DNA from: Solirubrobacterales bacterium
GTDB lineage: Bacteria > Actinomycetota > Thermoleophilia > Solirubrobacterales > Thermoleophilaceae
Reading direction: 5' to 3'
DNA length: 64,000 nucleotides
Assembly: GCA_012718975.1 (NCBI GenBank)
Contig: JAAYBF010000214.1
Span: forward strand, 1 to 64,000
Below the pieces are notes generated by a model. It saw only the letters and a program-made list of their open reading frames with translations. It ran no database searches and was not told the DNA's origin. Each line of letters starts with the position of its first letter. The stretch's first letter is position 1. Positions 48,923-58,238 of this stretch are shown in pieces. Made by a program: the position numbers and the translations under genes.

Positions 48923-50719
48923 TCACCGCCGCATCGCCGTCGCCTCGGCCTCGGCCGCGATGGCGCGGCGGCGCCAGGTGTCGAGCTCGCGGCCGAGGGC
49001 CCGGTGGTCGAGCTGCTCGCCGAGGACGATGCGCGCCGGCTCCGGTGGGAGCTGGGCGTCGGAGGCGACGACGATCGAGTGGAGCGCACCCCCCGGCGGG
49101 GTGCCTACGAGCTTGGCGACGTGGGTCTCCAACCCCACAAGCGGGTCGTCGTGCTCGATCGTCGCGGCGGTTCCGAGCAGGGTGGCGTGGTAGGTGTGCT
49201 GGTGGAGGACGCGCACGTTCGCGAAGCGCCGCGAGAGCGTCTCTGCGAGCGCGGCCGGAGCGATCTCGGCGAGCTGCAGCGGGTTGCCGGGCGGGTACGC
49301 CGCCGGGTTGGGGGCCGAGGCGAGCAGCGTGCCGCCCGGACGTAGCACCCGGCGCAGCTCGTCAAGTACGCGCTCGACCTCGGCGACGTGGGTCAGCGCC
49401 TCGAAGCAGACCGCCACGTCGAAGCTGTCGTCGTCGAGGGGGAGCCGACGCATGTCGCCCTCGAGAAAGCGGGCTGACGAGCCGTGCGCGGCGAGCGCCT
49501 CCGCGATGCGGGCGGGTGATACGTCCACGCCGGTGACCGTCCGTGCCGTCTCGGCCAGGCGGGCCGTCCCGGACCCGCCCCCGCATCCGATGTCGAGCAC
49601 CCGGGCGCCGCCGGTCAGGCCCGCGGCCCAGCCGTAGCGCGCATGGCGCTCGAGGGCTGCGGGTCCGTCCCGCGTGCCCGACGTGTCCGCGCCCGTCGTG
49701 TCCGTCGCGCCGCCGTGTGGCGCCGCAGCGGCTGGCTCCCCCTCTCCACCGTCCGGCTCCCGCCCTGACTCCAATTCGGCGATCCGTCGTTCGGCGGCCC
49801 GCAGCGTCCGGACGGCCGACTCCTCGCGCTCGCGGGCGAAGGCCAGCTCGGCGCGGCTGGTCGCGGCGTCGGCCTCCGCGAGCAGCAGGCGGTCCTCGAG
49901 CGGGGCCATCCCAGGGTCGGCGGTCCGGGGTGCGTACCCCGTGAAGGCGTCTCCCCAGGGCGCCTGGCCCGTAGCGTCGGCGGGCTCGGCCGGTCGGCAC
50001 ACGACTCGTCGCTCGACGCCGGCGGTCGATCCGTCGCGCGCCCGCGCGACGACCGTCAGCGTGTGCGGCCCGGGCGGAACCTCCGCGGGGTCGAGCCGGA
50101 GTGCGAAGCCGGCGTCGGCGGCCCCATCACGGCCGAGGCGTCCGAGCAGCTCCGGTCGCGCGATCGGCCGGAGCGCCTCGTGGCGGACGGTCGCGCCGAT
50201 GCTCACGACCACGGCCTCCAGCCCCGCCGGAGCCCGGGCCCAACCGGTAACCGACAGCGGACCGGCGATCTCGCACGGCCCCCCATCCCCGTCGGCGAGC
50301 GGCGGATCGAGCGCGATCTCCACATCCCGGCTCTCGGCCAAGCCGCGACCGACGGCCTCCTCCGCGAAGGGCTGCACCGCCACCGGCCCCTCGATCGCCT
50401 CTCGCCCGCCCTCCTTGTCGAACGCGGCGACCGTCACGCACACCTCGCCCGGATCCCAGTCCGACGTGTCGATCTCGAGCCGGTAGCCGGCGCGGTCGAC
50501 GCCCGGCAGCGCGCCCACCCGGTTCACCAGCCGGGGGGTGTCGAGCCCGTAGCTCGCGTTCCACACGCGCTCTCCGATCTGGACGGCCACGCCCGCCACC
50601 CCGACGGGAGAGGCGGCCCATCCGGATACCGTCATCCGGTTGTGGACGGTCGTGCCCGGCCGCCCGATCCCGAGGTCGCACTCCATGTAGATAGTCACCG
50701 TGCGCTTACACTGCGCCAT
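48923..50719 (-). CDS. SAM-dependent methyltransferase with two N-terminal GWAxP beta-sandwich domains
   Basis: 'RVLDIGCGGGSGTARLAETARTVTGVDVSPARIAEA...FDVAVCFEALTHVAEVERVLDELRRVLRPGGTLLASAPN'; 'MTVSGWAASPVGVAGVAVQI' and 'LSVTGWARAPAGLEAVVVSI'; start uncertain (50686-50743). Confidence 0.8.
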   Translation of the reverse strand: MAQCKRTVTIYMECDLGIGRPGTTVHNRMTVSGWAASPVGVAGVAVQIGERVWNASYGLDTPRLVNRVGALPGVDRAGYRLEIDTSDWDPGEVCVTVAAFDKEGGREAIEGPVAVQPFAEEAVGRGLAESRDVEIALDPPLADGDGGPCEIAGPLSVTGWARAPAGLEAVVVSIGATVRHEALRPIARPELLGRLGRDGAADAGFALRLDPAEVPPGPHTLTVVARARDGSTAGVERRVVCRPAEPADATGQAPWGDAFTGYAPRTADPGMAPLEDRLLLAEADAATSRAELAFAREREESAVRTLRAAERRIAELESGREPDGGEGEPAAAAPHGGATDTTGADTSGTRDGPAALERHARYGWAAGLTGGARVLDIGCGGGSGTARLAETARTVTGVDVSPARIAEALAAHGSSARFLEGDMRRLPLDDDSFDVAVCFEALTHVAEVERVLDELRRVLRPGGTLLASAPNPAAYPPGNPLQLAEIAPAALAETLSRRFANVRVLHQHTYHATLLGTAATIEHDDPLVGLETHVAKLVGTPPGGALHSIVVASDAQLPPEPARIVLGEQLDHRALGRELDTWRRRAIAAEAEATAMRR

Positions 50720-51278
50720 GGTGACGCCGCGCGCAAGCCACAAGGGGTACGTGCGCCCGGTCGGGCTCGCGTCGCTCGGGGGTGACTCCTACTTCGCGGA
50801 GCCCTACCGCGTGCGCTCACCGCATCGGGTCCACGTCGGGAGTGGGGTGACGGTCGAGGCGCGGTCGGTCCTGTCCGTGGTCGACGTGCTCGACGGCGAG
50901 CGCTACGGCGGCGTGCTGCGCATCGGTGACGGCTGCGCGATCGAGTCGGACTTCTACGTCCACTGCGCCGGCGAGGTCACGCTCGGCGCCGACGTTCGGA
51001 TCGGGCCGCGCGTCTTTCTGGGCGACTCCGTTCCGGACGCCTCGCGGACGGACTCGTCGGCGATCGGCCTGCGGGTCGACGCTCCGCGCCCTGTGAGGAT
51101 CGGCGACGGGGCGGTGATCGGCGCCGGGACGGTGATCCTGCCCGGCGTCGCGATCGGCGCCGGCGCCTGCGTGGCGCCCGGTTCCGCCGTGACCCGTGAC
51201 GTCCCGTCGGGCGCTGTCGTCGCCGGGTTCCCGACACGCGCCGTGCGCCGGGGCCGCCCGGCCGGGGGTGAGGGATGA
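50718..51278 (+). CDS. Hexapeptide-repeat (LbH) acyltransferase
   Basis: 'VRPVGLASLGGDSYFAEPYRVRSPHRVHVGSGV...LRIGDGCAIESDFYVHCAGEVTLGADVRIGPRVFLGD...GVAIGAGACVAPGSAVTRDVPSGAVVAGFPTRAV'. Confidence 0.85.
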   Translation: MVTPRASHKGYVRPVGLASLGGDSYFAEPYRVRSPHRVHVGSGVTVEARSVLSVVDVLDGERYGGVLRIGDGCAIESDFYVHCAGEVTLGADVRIGPRVFLGDSVPDASRTDSSAIGLRVDAPRPVRIGDGAVIGAGTVILPGVAIGAGACVAPGSAVTRDVPSGAVVAGFPTRAVRRGRPAGGEG

Positions 51279-51868
51279 TCGCCTTCGCCGTTCTGACCGT
51301 CGACGAGCGCCGCTTCCGGGCCGGGGCGATGCGGGCGATCGCCGAGGTCGCCGATCGAAGTTCGCTGCTGTTGCGTCGCCACCTCGACCCGCCGGCCCCG
51401 TGCGAGCGGGCGCGGAGTTGCGACGAGCTTCTCGACGCGGCTGGCCGCCACGGCGACCTCGAGGCGCTCGTGCTCGTCGGGGAGGCGACGTCGCGGATCG
51501 CGGCCGGCGCGACCGCGCGCCTGCGGAGCCTGCTCGCCGCGCGGCCGGAGGTGGCCGCGGTCGCCGCGCCGCCGGGACGGGACGTCCGCGACGGGGGCCT
51601 CCCGGGCGGGGCGCTGCTCGCCCTCTCGCCGTGGGCGGTCCGGGAGCTCCGCTGCGACCCTCGTACCGCGGCATCGCCTGCGCTGCTCGCCGGCGACCTG
51701 TGCCTGCAGGCCCGCGCCGGCGGCCGGCTGGTGCTCGTCGACGCGGGGCTGGTGGCGGACCGACTCCCCGTCGCGCCGCTCGCCCCCGCCGAGCGCCGCG
51801 CGCTCCTTGCCGCGCGGGTCGCGCTCGGCCGCCGGTGGGGAGAGGGCGTCCTGGCGGCGACGCCTTGA
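51275..51868 (+). CDS. Small glycosyltransferase-like protein
   Basis: ATGA-coupled to the acyltransferase; same context as 33368..34036. Confidence 0.5.
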   Translation: MIAFAVLTVDERRFRAGAMRAIAEVADRSSLLLRRHLDPPAPCERARSCDELLDAAGRHGDLEALVLVGEATSRIAAGATARLRSLLAARPEVAAVAAPPGRDVRDGGLPGGALLALSPWAVRELRCDPRTAASPALLAGDLCLQARAGGRLVLVDAGLVADRLPVAPLAPAERRALLAARVALGRRWGEGVLAATP

Positions 51869-51893
51869 CCTGTCTGTACGAGTCTGTTCTCAT
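51865..51893 (+). promoter_or_regulatory. Promoter-like motif instance D: TTGACC-N14-TGTTCTCAT
   Basis: Direct reading; immediately upstream of the sulfotransferase ORF. Confidence 0.45.
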
Positions 51894-51901
51894 TCCGCCG
51901 G

Positions 51902-52750
51902 TTGACGGCCTCCGTCAAGATCCCGCCGCCGCCTGCTGCGCCGCGCCCGGTCTGCGTGCTCGGCGTCGGGCGCAGCGGCACGTCGCTGGCGGCCCGGGCG
52001 CTCAACCGCCTCGGCGTCGATCTCGGCGACGAGGACACGATGCTCCCTCCCGGTGAGGCGAACCCGAAGGGCTTCTGGGAGCAGCGGGACGTGGTTGCGC
52101 TCAACGACCAGATCCTCGCGGCGCTCGGCGGCGAGTGGTGGCGCCCGCCTCCTCGCCCGCCGGGGTGGGAGCGCTGGGATGTCGTCGCGCCGTTCAGGGA
52201 GAGGATCGCCGAGCTCGTCGAGCGGCACTTCGGAGGTTCGCCGCGCTGGGGCTTCAAGGACCCGCGCACGACGCTGACGCTGCCGCTGTGGCGGTCGGTC
52301 GTCGGGGAGTTCGACTATGTGATCTGCCTGCGCAACCCGCTCGAGGTGATCGCGTCGGCCGGTGGCGCGCTGCCCGGCACCGTCGACGAGCCGCGGCTCT
52401 GGCTGCAGTACAGCTGCGAGGCGCTGCGCGTGACCGCCGGATGCCGGCGCGAGTTCGTCTTCTACGAGGAGTGGCTGGGCGACGCGGAGGCGGTCGGGCG
52501 CCGGCTCGCGCGGTTCCTCGATCCCGGGCGCCGGGACGACGCCTGGTCAAGCGCGGCGGAGACCTGGGACCCGCTGCTGCGCCGCCAGCAGTCCGACGAC
52601 GTCGAGCTGGCGCAGCGCGCCGACCTCCCGATCGAGGTCCGCGTCTTCCACTTCGTCGCCCGCACCCTCGCCGACGCCGAGCGGCTGGGCGCCCCGCGCG
52701 CCTCGGCGCTGCAGGCGCTGGCCGTCGACCTCGACGGTGGGTTCGCGTGA
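51902..52750 (+). CDS. Sulfotransferase-family protein
   Basis: 'RPVCVLGVGRSGTSLAARALNRLGVDLG', 'WGFKDPRTTLTLPLWRSVVGEFDYVICLRNPLEVIAS'; start codon uncertain. Confidence 0.85.
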   Translation: MTASVKIPPPPAAPRPVCVLGVGRSGTSLAARALNRLGVDLGDEDTMLPPGEANPKGFWEQRDVVALNDQILAALGGEWWRPPPRPPGWERWDVVAPFRERIAELVERHFGGSPRWGFKDPRTTLTLPLWRSVVGEFDYVICLRNPLEVIASAGGALPGTVDEPRLWLQYSCEALRVTAGCRREFVFYEEWLGDAEAVGRRLARFLDPGRRDDAWSSAAETWDPLLRRQQSDDVELAQRADLPIEVRVFHFVARTLADAERLGAPRASALQALAVDLDGGFA

Positions 52751-52810
52751 CGCGGCGCCGGCTGTGCGGGCGCCCGTCGCGCGCGTCCGTGGTACGGTCG
52801 GCGCGGATGG

Positions 52811-54190
52811 TTGGGAACATCGCGCTACACGTCTAGGGCGGGGGCCGAGGTGGATGTGATCGACGCCGTCAGGCAAGGGAACCCGGGCGCCGAGCTCGGC
52901 GATCTGGCGCTACCCGAGTCCCAGGTCGCCGCGCATCTGCGGGTCGAGGATATGGAGCGGATGCTCGCCGCCGAGGACGGCGACGTCCGGGACAGCATCC
53001 ATGTCGGGGAGGTCCCCGTGCCGGAGGTCGGGCCGGACGAGGTCCTGGTCGCGGTGATGGCGAGCGCGATCAACTACAACACCGTCTGGTCGGCGCTCTT
53101 CCGGCCGGTGCCGACGTTCGCCTTCCTGAAGCGGTTCGCCGAGGAGGGCGGCTGGGCCGAGCGCCACCTCCAGCCGTTCCATGTGATCGGGTCGGACGCG
53201 GCCGGGGTCGTCGTCCGCACGGGCGTCGCGGTCCGGCGCTGGAAGGTCGGCGACCACGTCGTCGCCTCCCCCTCGTGGGTCGACGACCAGGACCCCGCCG
53301 CCCAGGCCGACGCGGCGCTCGCCGAGCATCCGCGCGCCTGGGGCTACGAGACGAACTTCGGCGGCCTGGCCCAGTTCGCGCTCACCAAGGCGAACCAGCT
53401 GCTGCCCAAGCCGCCCCACCTCACCTGGGAGGAGGCCGCCGCCAACAGCCTTTGCGCCGTGACGGCCTACCGGATGCTCGTCAGCCCTCGCGGCGCCCAG
53501 ATGAAGCAGGGCGACGTGGTGCTCGTCTGGGGCGGCGCCGGCGGACTCGGGTCCTACGGCGTCCAGTTCGTCCGCAACGGTGGCGGCATCCCGATCGCTG
53601 TCGTCAGCTCGGACCGCAAGGAGCGGATCCTGCGCGAGCTCGGCTGTGACGTGGTCCTGCGGCGGGACCGGCTCGGGCTCGAAGGGCTGTCGGAGAAGGA
53701 GACCGGGCGCGCGTTGGGCGGGGCGATCCGCGAGGCGGTCGGCGAGGACCCGCACATCGTCTTCGACTACGTCGGGCGCGAGACGTTCCCGCTCTCGGTG
53801 TACCTGGCGCGGCGCGGCGGCTCGGTGGTGACCTGCGGCTCGAGCACCGGCTACCGGCACGAGTTCGACAACCGCTACCTCTGGATGAGGGTCAAGCGGA
53901 TCATCGGCAGTCATGGCGCGAACTGGCAGGAGTCGTGGGAGGCCAACCGGCTGATCGGCCTCGGGGCGATCGTGCCGGCTCTGTCCCGCGTGTATCCGCT
54001 GGAGCGCACGGCGGATGCGACACGCGAGGTCCAGCTCGGCGATCACGTCGGCAAGGTCGGCGTGCTCTGTCTCGCCGAGCGCGAGGGTCTCGGGATCGAC
54101 GACCCCGAGTTGCGCGAGCGTGTCGGCGAGGAGCGTCTCGGCCTCTTCCGCGCGGAGTCGAAGGCAAGCGATACCAGGGAGTACGCATGA
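52811..54190 (+). CDS. ccr: Crotonyl-CoA carboxylase/reductase-family enzyme
   Basis: 'VMASAINYNTVWSALFRPVPTFAFLKRF...FHVIGSDAAGVVVRTG...GGAGGLGSYGVQFVRNGGGIPIAVVSS...FDYVGRETFPLSVYLARRGGSVVTCGSSTGY'. Confidence 0.92.
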   Translation: MGTSRYTSRAGAEVDVIDAVRQGNPGAELGDLALPESQVAAHLRVEDMERMLAAEDGDVRDSIHVGEVPVPEVGPDEVLVAVMASAINYNTVWSALFRPVPTFAFLKRFAEEGGWAERHLQPFHVIGSDAAGVVVRTGVAVRRWKVGDHVVASPSWVDDQDPAAQADAALAEHPRAWGYETNFGGLAQFALTKANQLLPKPPHLTWEEAAANSLCAVTAYRMLVSPRGAQMKQGDVVLVWGGAGGLGSYGVQFVRNGGGIPIAVVSSDRKERILRELGCDVVLRRDRLGLEGLSEKETGRALGGAIREAVGEDPHIVFDYVGRETFPLSVYLARRGGSVVTCGSSTGYRHEFDNRYLWMRVKRIIGSHGANWQESWEANRLIGLGAIVPALSRVYPLERTADATREVQLGDHVGKVGVLCLAEREGLGIDDPELRERVGEERLGLFRAESKASDTREYA

Positions 54191-54483
54191 ACCAGAAGAT
54201 CGTCGAGTGCATCTATGCCGCCGTCGACGAGGCCAACCGCGACCGCAACGGCCGCCCGCCGCTCGCCAAGGAGCTCGACACCCCGATCCACGGCGACGCC
54301 GACGGGATGGACTCGCTCGGCCTGATCAACTTCATCGTCGCGGTCGAGGAGAACGTCGAGCGCGAGCTGGGCGTGAGCGTGGTCCTCGGCGACGATCGTG
54401 CGCTCGAGCAGGATCCGAGCCCGTTCCGGTCGGTGCGGGCACTCGCCGAGTACACGGAGGTCCTCGTCGCCGAGCAGTCGTGA
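54187..54483 (+). CDS. Acyl carrier protein-like
   Basis: 98 aa with 'GDADGMDSLGLINFIVAVEENVERELGV' (phosphopantetheine Ser); ATGA overlap with ccr. Confidence 0.85.
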   Translation: MNQKIVECIYAAVDEANRDRNGRPPLAKELDTPIHGDADGMDSLGLINFIVAVEENVERELGVSVVLGDDRALEQDPSPFRSVRALAEYTEVLVAEQS

Positions 54484-54484
54484 C

Positions 54485-55228
54485 GTGACGGCCCGGCCGG
54501 TCGAGCGTGGCTGCGCGCTGGTGACGGGCGCCTCGCGCGGTATCGGCGCGGCGATCGCGCGCGGTCTCGCCGAGGACGGCTGGCCGGTCGCGGTGAACTA
54601 CCGCTCCGACGAGCGGGGCGCGGCTGCGGTCGTCGACGCGATCGCGGCCGCCGGCGGGGACGCGGTCGCCGTGCGGGCGGACGTGAGCGCGCCCGAGGCG
54701 CCGGAAGCGGTCTGGGAGGCGGTGGAGCGGTCGCTCGGACGGCCGGTGCTCGTGCTCGTCAACAACGCCGCCGCGCTCGCGGACGCGCTCGTCACCGACG
54801 TCGACGACGACGCCTGGCGGACGGTGCTCGACACCAACCTGACCGCCGCGTTCCGCCTGATCCGCCGGGCGGTCCCGCGGATGGCGGCGGAGCGCTTCGG
54901 CCGTGTGGTCAACGTGGCGTCGGTCGTCGGGCCGCGGGCGAACCCGGGCCAGAGCGCGTACGCGGCGTCGAAGGCCGGCCTGATCGGGCTGACCGGCACC
55001 GTCGCCGCCGAGGTCGCGCGCCGTTCGATCACCGTCAACGCGATCGCGCCCGGCGTCATCGAGACCGATGCGACCCGCGACGGCGCCGGCGCGCTGCGCC
55101 AGGCGATTCCGGCCGGCCGCGCCGGGCGCCCGGACGACGTCGCGGCGTGCGCGCGGTTCCTGGCGTCGGAGCGGGCGGGCTATGTGACCGGCGCCGTGAT
55201 CCCGGTGGACGGGGGGTTCTCCGCCTGA
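54485..55228 (+). CDS. fabG: 3-oxoacyl-ACP reductase-like SDR
   Basis: 'CALVTGASRGIGAAIARGLAEDG', 'NNAA', 'SAYAASKAGLIGLTGTVAAEVA'. Confidence 0.88.
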   Translation: MTARPVERGCALVTGASRGIGAAIARGLAEDGWPVAVNYRSDERGAAAVVDAIAAAGGDAVAVRADVSAPEAPEAVWEAVERSLGRPVLVLVNNAAALADALVTDVDDDAWRTVLDTNLTAAFRLIRRAVPRMAAERFGRVVNVASVVGPRANPGQSAYAASKAGLIGLTGTVAAEVARRSITVNAIAPGVIETDATRDGAGALRQAIPAGRAGRPDDVAACARFLASERAGYVTGAVIPVDGGFSA

Positions 55229-55229
55229 C

Positions 55230-55874
55230 ATGACCGCGGCGACCGAGGTACACCGGATCGTCGGCGGCCGGCTCGACGGGAACTGCTATGTCGTGGCGTG
55301 CGACGGCGACGCGGTGGTGCTCGATCCGGGCGGCGAGGCCGGCCCGGTCGTCGATCGCTGCGTGGCCGGCGGCCTGCGGGTCCACGCGGTGCTGGCCACC
55401 CACGGCCACGCCGACCACCTCGCCGCCGCCGTCGAGGTCTGCCGGCGCCTCGACGCGCCGTTCCACCTGCACCCGGCCGACGCGTTCCTCCTGCCGCGCG
55501 TGAACTTCTACCGCCGCTTCATGACCGGCGAGCCGCCGATCGACGTCCCGGCCGTCGACGTCGAGCTGGGCGACGGTGACACCCTGCGGTTCGGGGCGCT
55601 CGCGGTGACGGTCGTCCACACGCCGGGGCACACTCCCGGCGGGGTCTGCCTCGCGATCGGTGACGACGTCTTCACCGGCGACACGCTGATCGGCGACCGG
55701 CCCGGCCGCACGGACCTTCCGGGCGGCGACCCCGTTGCGCTCGCCCGCTCGCTCGGGGCGCTGGGGCGCGCGTGCCCGCCCGGCGCGACGATCCGGCCCG
55801 GCCACGGGGCCCCCGTGCCCGCCGCCGCGGTCCCGGCGCTGCGCGAGCACCTGCCGGGGGCGGTCGCGTCGTGA
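55230..55874 (+). CDS. Metallo-beta-lactamase-fold hydrolase
   Basis: 'VLATHGHADHLAAAVEV', 'HTPGHTPGGVCLAIGDDVFTGDTLI'. Confidence 0.9.
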   Translation: MTAATEVHRIVGGRLDGNCYVVACDGDAVVLDPGGEAGPVVDRCVAGGLRVHAVLATHGHADHLAAAVEVCRRLDAPFHLHPADAFLLPRVNFYRRFMTGEPPIDVPAVDVELGDGDTLRFGALAVTVVHTPGHTPGGVCLAIGDDVFTGDTLIGDRPGRTDLPGGDPVALARSLGALGRACPPGATIRPGHGAPVPAAAVPALREHLPGAVAS

Positions 55875-56893
55875 CGAGCATCAGGGAGATCTCGGTCGCG
55901 CTCGCGGACACGGTCGTCACCAACGCCGACCTCGCGCGCGAGAACCCCGACTGGGACATGGATCGCGTCGCCCGGCGGACCGGGGTGCTGTCCCGCCGGG
56001 TCGCCGGCCCGGCCGAGACGGCGCTCGACCTCTCGCTCACCGCCTGCGAGGAGCTCTTCGCCGACCCGGGCGCCGAGATCGGCCCCGCCGACGTCGACCT
56101 CCTCCTCTACTGCACACAGAGCAACGACTACCCGATGCCGGGCAACGCCCACGTTCTCCACGGCCTGCTCGGCCTCGCCCGCGGCGCGGCGGCGATCGAC
56201 TACAACCTCGGCTGCTCCGGCTACGTGTACGGCCTCGCGATCGCCGACGCGCTCGCCCGCGCCGGCCTCGGCTCGGAGATCCTGCTCGTCACCTCCGGCA
56301 CCTACACGAGGTACCTCAATCCGCGCGACCGCTCGACCCGCTCGGTGTTCGGCGACGGCGCCGCAGTAACGCGCCTCTCGGCGGCGGACGGCGCCGGGGG
56401 ACGGATCGTCGCGGCCGAGCTGTGCTCGGACGGCGGTGCCCTGGAGAAGGTCTACATCCCGGGCGGCGGGGCGCGCCTCCCCCACGACGCGCCCGGCGCG
56501 CGCACCGAGTCCGTCGACCGTTCGGGCAACGTGCGGACGCCGCTTGACATGCAGATGGACGGTCCCGCCGTCTGGTCGTTCGCGCTGTCGGTGCTGCCCG
56601 ACCATCTGCGCGGCTTCCTCGCCGCGAACGACATCGGCGTCGCCGACGTCGACCTGTTCGTCTTCCATCAGGCCAGCAGGATGGTCATCGACTCCCTCGC
56701 CCGGGCGCTCGACCTTCCGCGCGAGCGGGTCCGCCTGAGCCTGGAGGACGTCGGCAACCTCTCCGCCGCCTCGATCCCCCACGCGCTGCGGGCCGCCCTC
56801 GACGACGGCGCCGTGACATCCGGCAGCCGCGTCGTGCTCGGGGCGCTCGGTGCCGGGGTGTCGTGGGGCAGCGTCCTGGTGGAGTACGAGTGA
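55871..56893 (+). CDS. Ketoacyl-ACP synthase III-like
   Basis: 'YNLGCSGYVYGLAIADALA' (Cys), 'VFHQASRMVIDSLA' (His), 'EDVGNLSAASIPHAL' (Asn). Confidence 0.88.
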   Translation: MTSIREISVALADTVVTNADLARENPDWDMDRVARRTGVLSRRVAGPAETALDLSLTACEELFADPGAEIGPADVDLLLYCTQSNDYPMPGNAHVLHGLLGLARGAAAIDYNLGCSGYVYGLAIADALARAGLGSEILLVTSGTYTRYLNPRDRSTRSVFGDGAAVTRLSAADGAGGRIVAAELCSDGGALEKVYIPGGGARLPHDAPGARTESVDRSGNVRTPLDMQMDGPAVWSFALSVLPDHLRGFLAANDIGVADVDLFVFHQASRMVIDSLARALDLPRERVRLSLEDVGNLSAASIPHALRAALDDGAVTSGSRVVLGALGAGVSWGSVLVEYE

Positions 56894-58236
56894 CGCCGGT
56901 CACGGGCTTCCTCCGCGAGCGGTTCGCCGAGCGGCCGGACCGGGCCGCGGTCGTCGCGCCGCCGGGGCGCTGCACCTTCGGCGAGCTGGCCGAGCTCCAG
57001 GACCGGTGGGGGCGCGAGCTCGACCGCCGCGGCGTTGGGGAGGGGGCCGTCGTCGCGCTCGCCGGCGACTTCACGCCTGCGACCACCGCGCTGCTGTTGG
57101 CGCTGCTCGACCGTGCCGCGATCGTCGTGCCGCAGAGCAACGTCAGCCGCGTGTCCCACGGTCGCGGCGACGAGATCTCCCAGGTCGAGCTGCGCGTCGA
57201 CGTCGACCGCCGCGACGCGGTCACGATCTCTGCGACCGGACGGTGCGCGCAGCACGATCTCTATGACGAGCTTCGGCGCCGCGGCAGCCCGGGCGTGGTT
57301 GCGTTCACGTCCGGCACCTCGGGCGAGCCGAAGGCGGCGGTCCACGACTTCGCCCGCCTGCTCGAGAAGGTCCACGCCCGCCGCGCGGCGCTGTCCACCT
57401 TCGCCTTCCTGCTCTACGACCATCTCGGCGGCGTGCGGACCCTCTTCCACGCGCTGTCCAACGGCGTGACGCTCGTCGCGAGCGACGACCGCTCGCCCGA
57501 CACGGTCTGCGCGCTGATCGAGGAGCATCGCGTGGAGCTGCTGCCCGCCACCCCGACCTTCTTCAACCTGCTGCTGCTCAGCGGCGCCCACCGCCGCCAC
57601 GACCTCGGCAGCCTGCGGGCGATCACCTACGGCACCGAGCCGATGCCGCAGTCCACGCTCGACCGGCTGCGGGCCGCGTTCCCCGGCGTGCGACTCCAGC
57701 AGACCTACGGGCTGATCGAGCTGGGCCCGCTCGGCTCGCGCTCGCGCGACGACGGGTCGCTGTGGATGAAGGTGGGCGGCGACGGCTTCGAGACGCGGGT
57801 GGTCGACGGCGTGCTCCAGGTCCGCAGCCGGGCGATGGCGATGGGCTACCTCAACGCCGAGGCGCCGATAACCGAGGACGGCTGGTTCGTCACCGGCGAC
57901 GCCGTCCAGCAGGACGGCGAGTACGTGCGGGTGCTCGGACGGCGGTCGGAGCTGATCAACGTCGGCGGCGAGAAGGTGTTCCCGGCCGAGGTGGAGGACG
58001 TCATCCAGGCGATGGACGAGGTCGCGGAGGTGCGCGTGCACGGCGAGCGCAACGCGATCGTCGGCAACATCGTCTGTGCGACGGTGCTTCCGGCGGCGCC
58101 CGACGCCGACCCCGCCGACCTCGCGCGCGCGGTCAAGGACTTCTGCCGGCCGCGGTTGGAGCGGTTCAAGGTGCCGGTGCGGGTGCGGGTTACGGCCGAG
58201 CCCCTCCACGGCGAGCGGTTCAAGAAGACGCGCTGA
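56890..58236 (+). CDS. Acyl-CoA/acyl-ACP ligase (ANL superfamily)
   Basis: 'VVAFTSGTSGEPKAAVHDF', 'YGLIELG', 'WFVTGDAVQQDGEYVRVLGRRSELINVGGEKVFPAEVE', 'ERFKKTR'. Confidence 0.9.
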   Translation: MTPVTGFLRERFAERPDRAAVVAPPGRCTFGELAELQDRWGRELDRRGVGEGAVVALAGDFTPATTALLLALLDRAAIVVPQSNVSRVSHGRGDEISQVELRVDVDRRDAVTISATGRCAQHDLYDELRRRGSPGVVAFTSGTSGEPKAAVHDFARLLEKVHARRAALSTFAFLLYDHLGGVRTLFHALSNGVTLVASDDRSPDTVCALIEEHRVELLPATPTFFNLLLLSGAHRRHDLGSLRAITYGTEPMPQSTLDRLRAAFPGVRLQQTYGLIELGPLGSRSRDDGSLWMKVGGDGFETRVVDGVLQVRSRAMAMGYLNAEAPITEDGWFVTGDAVQQDGEYVRVLGRRSELINVGGEKVFPAEVEDVIQAMDEVAEVRVHGERNAIVGNIVCATVLPAAPDADPADLARAVKDFCRPRLERFKVPVRVRVTAEPLHGERFKKTR

Positions 58237-58238
58237 CC

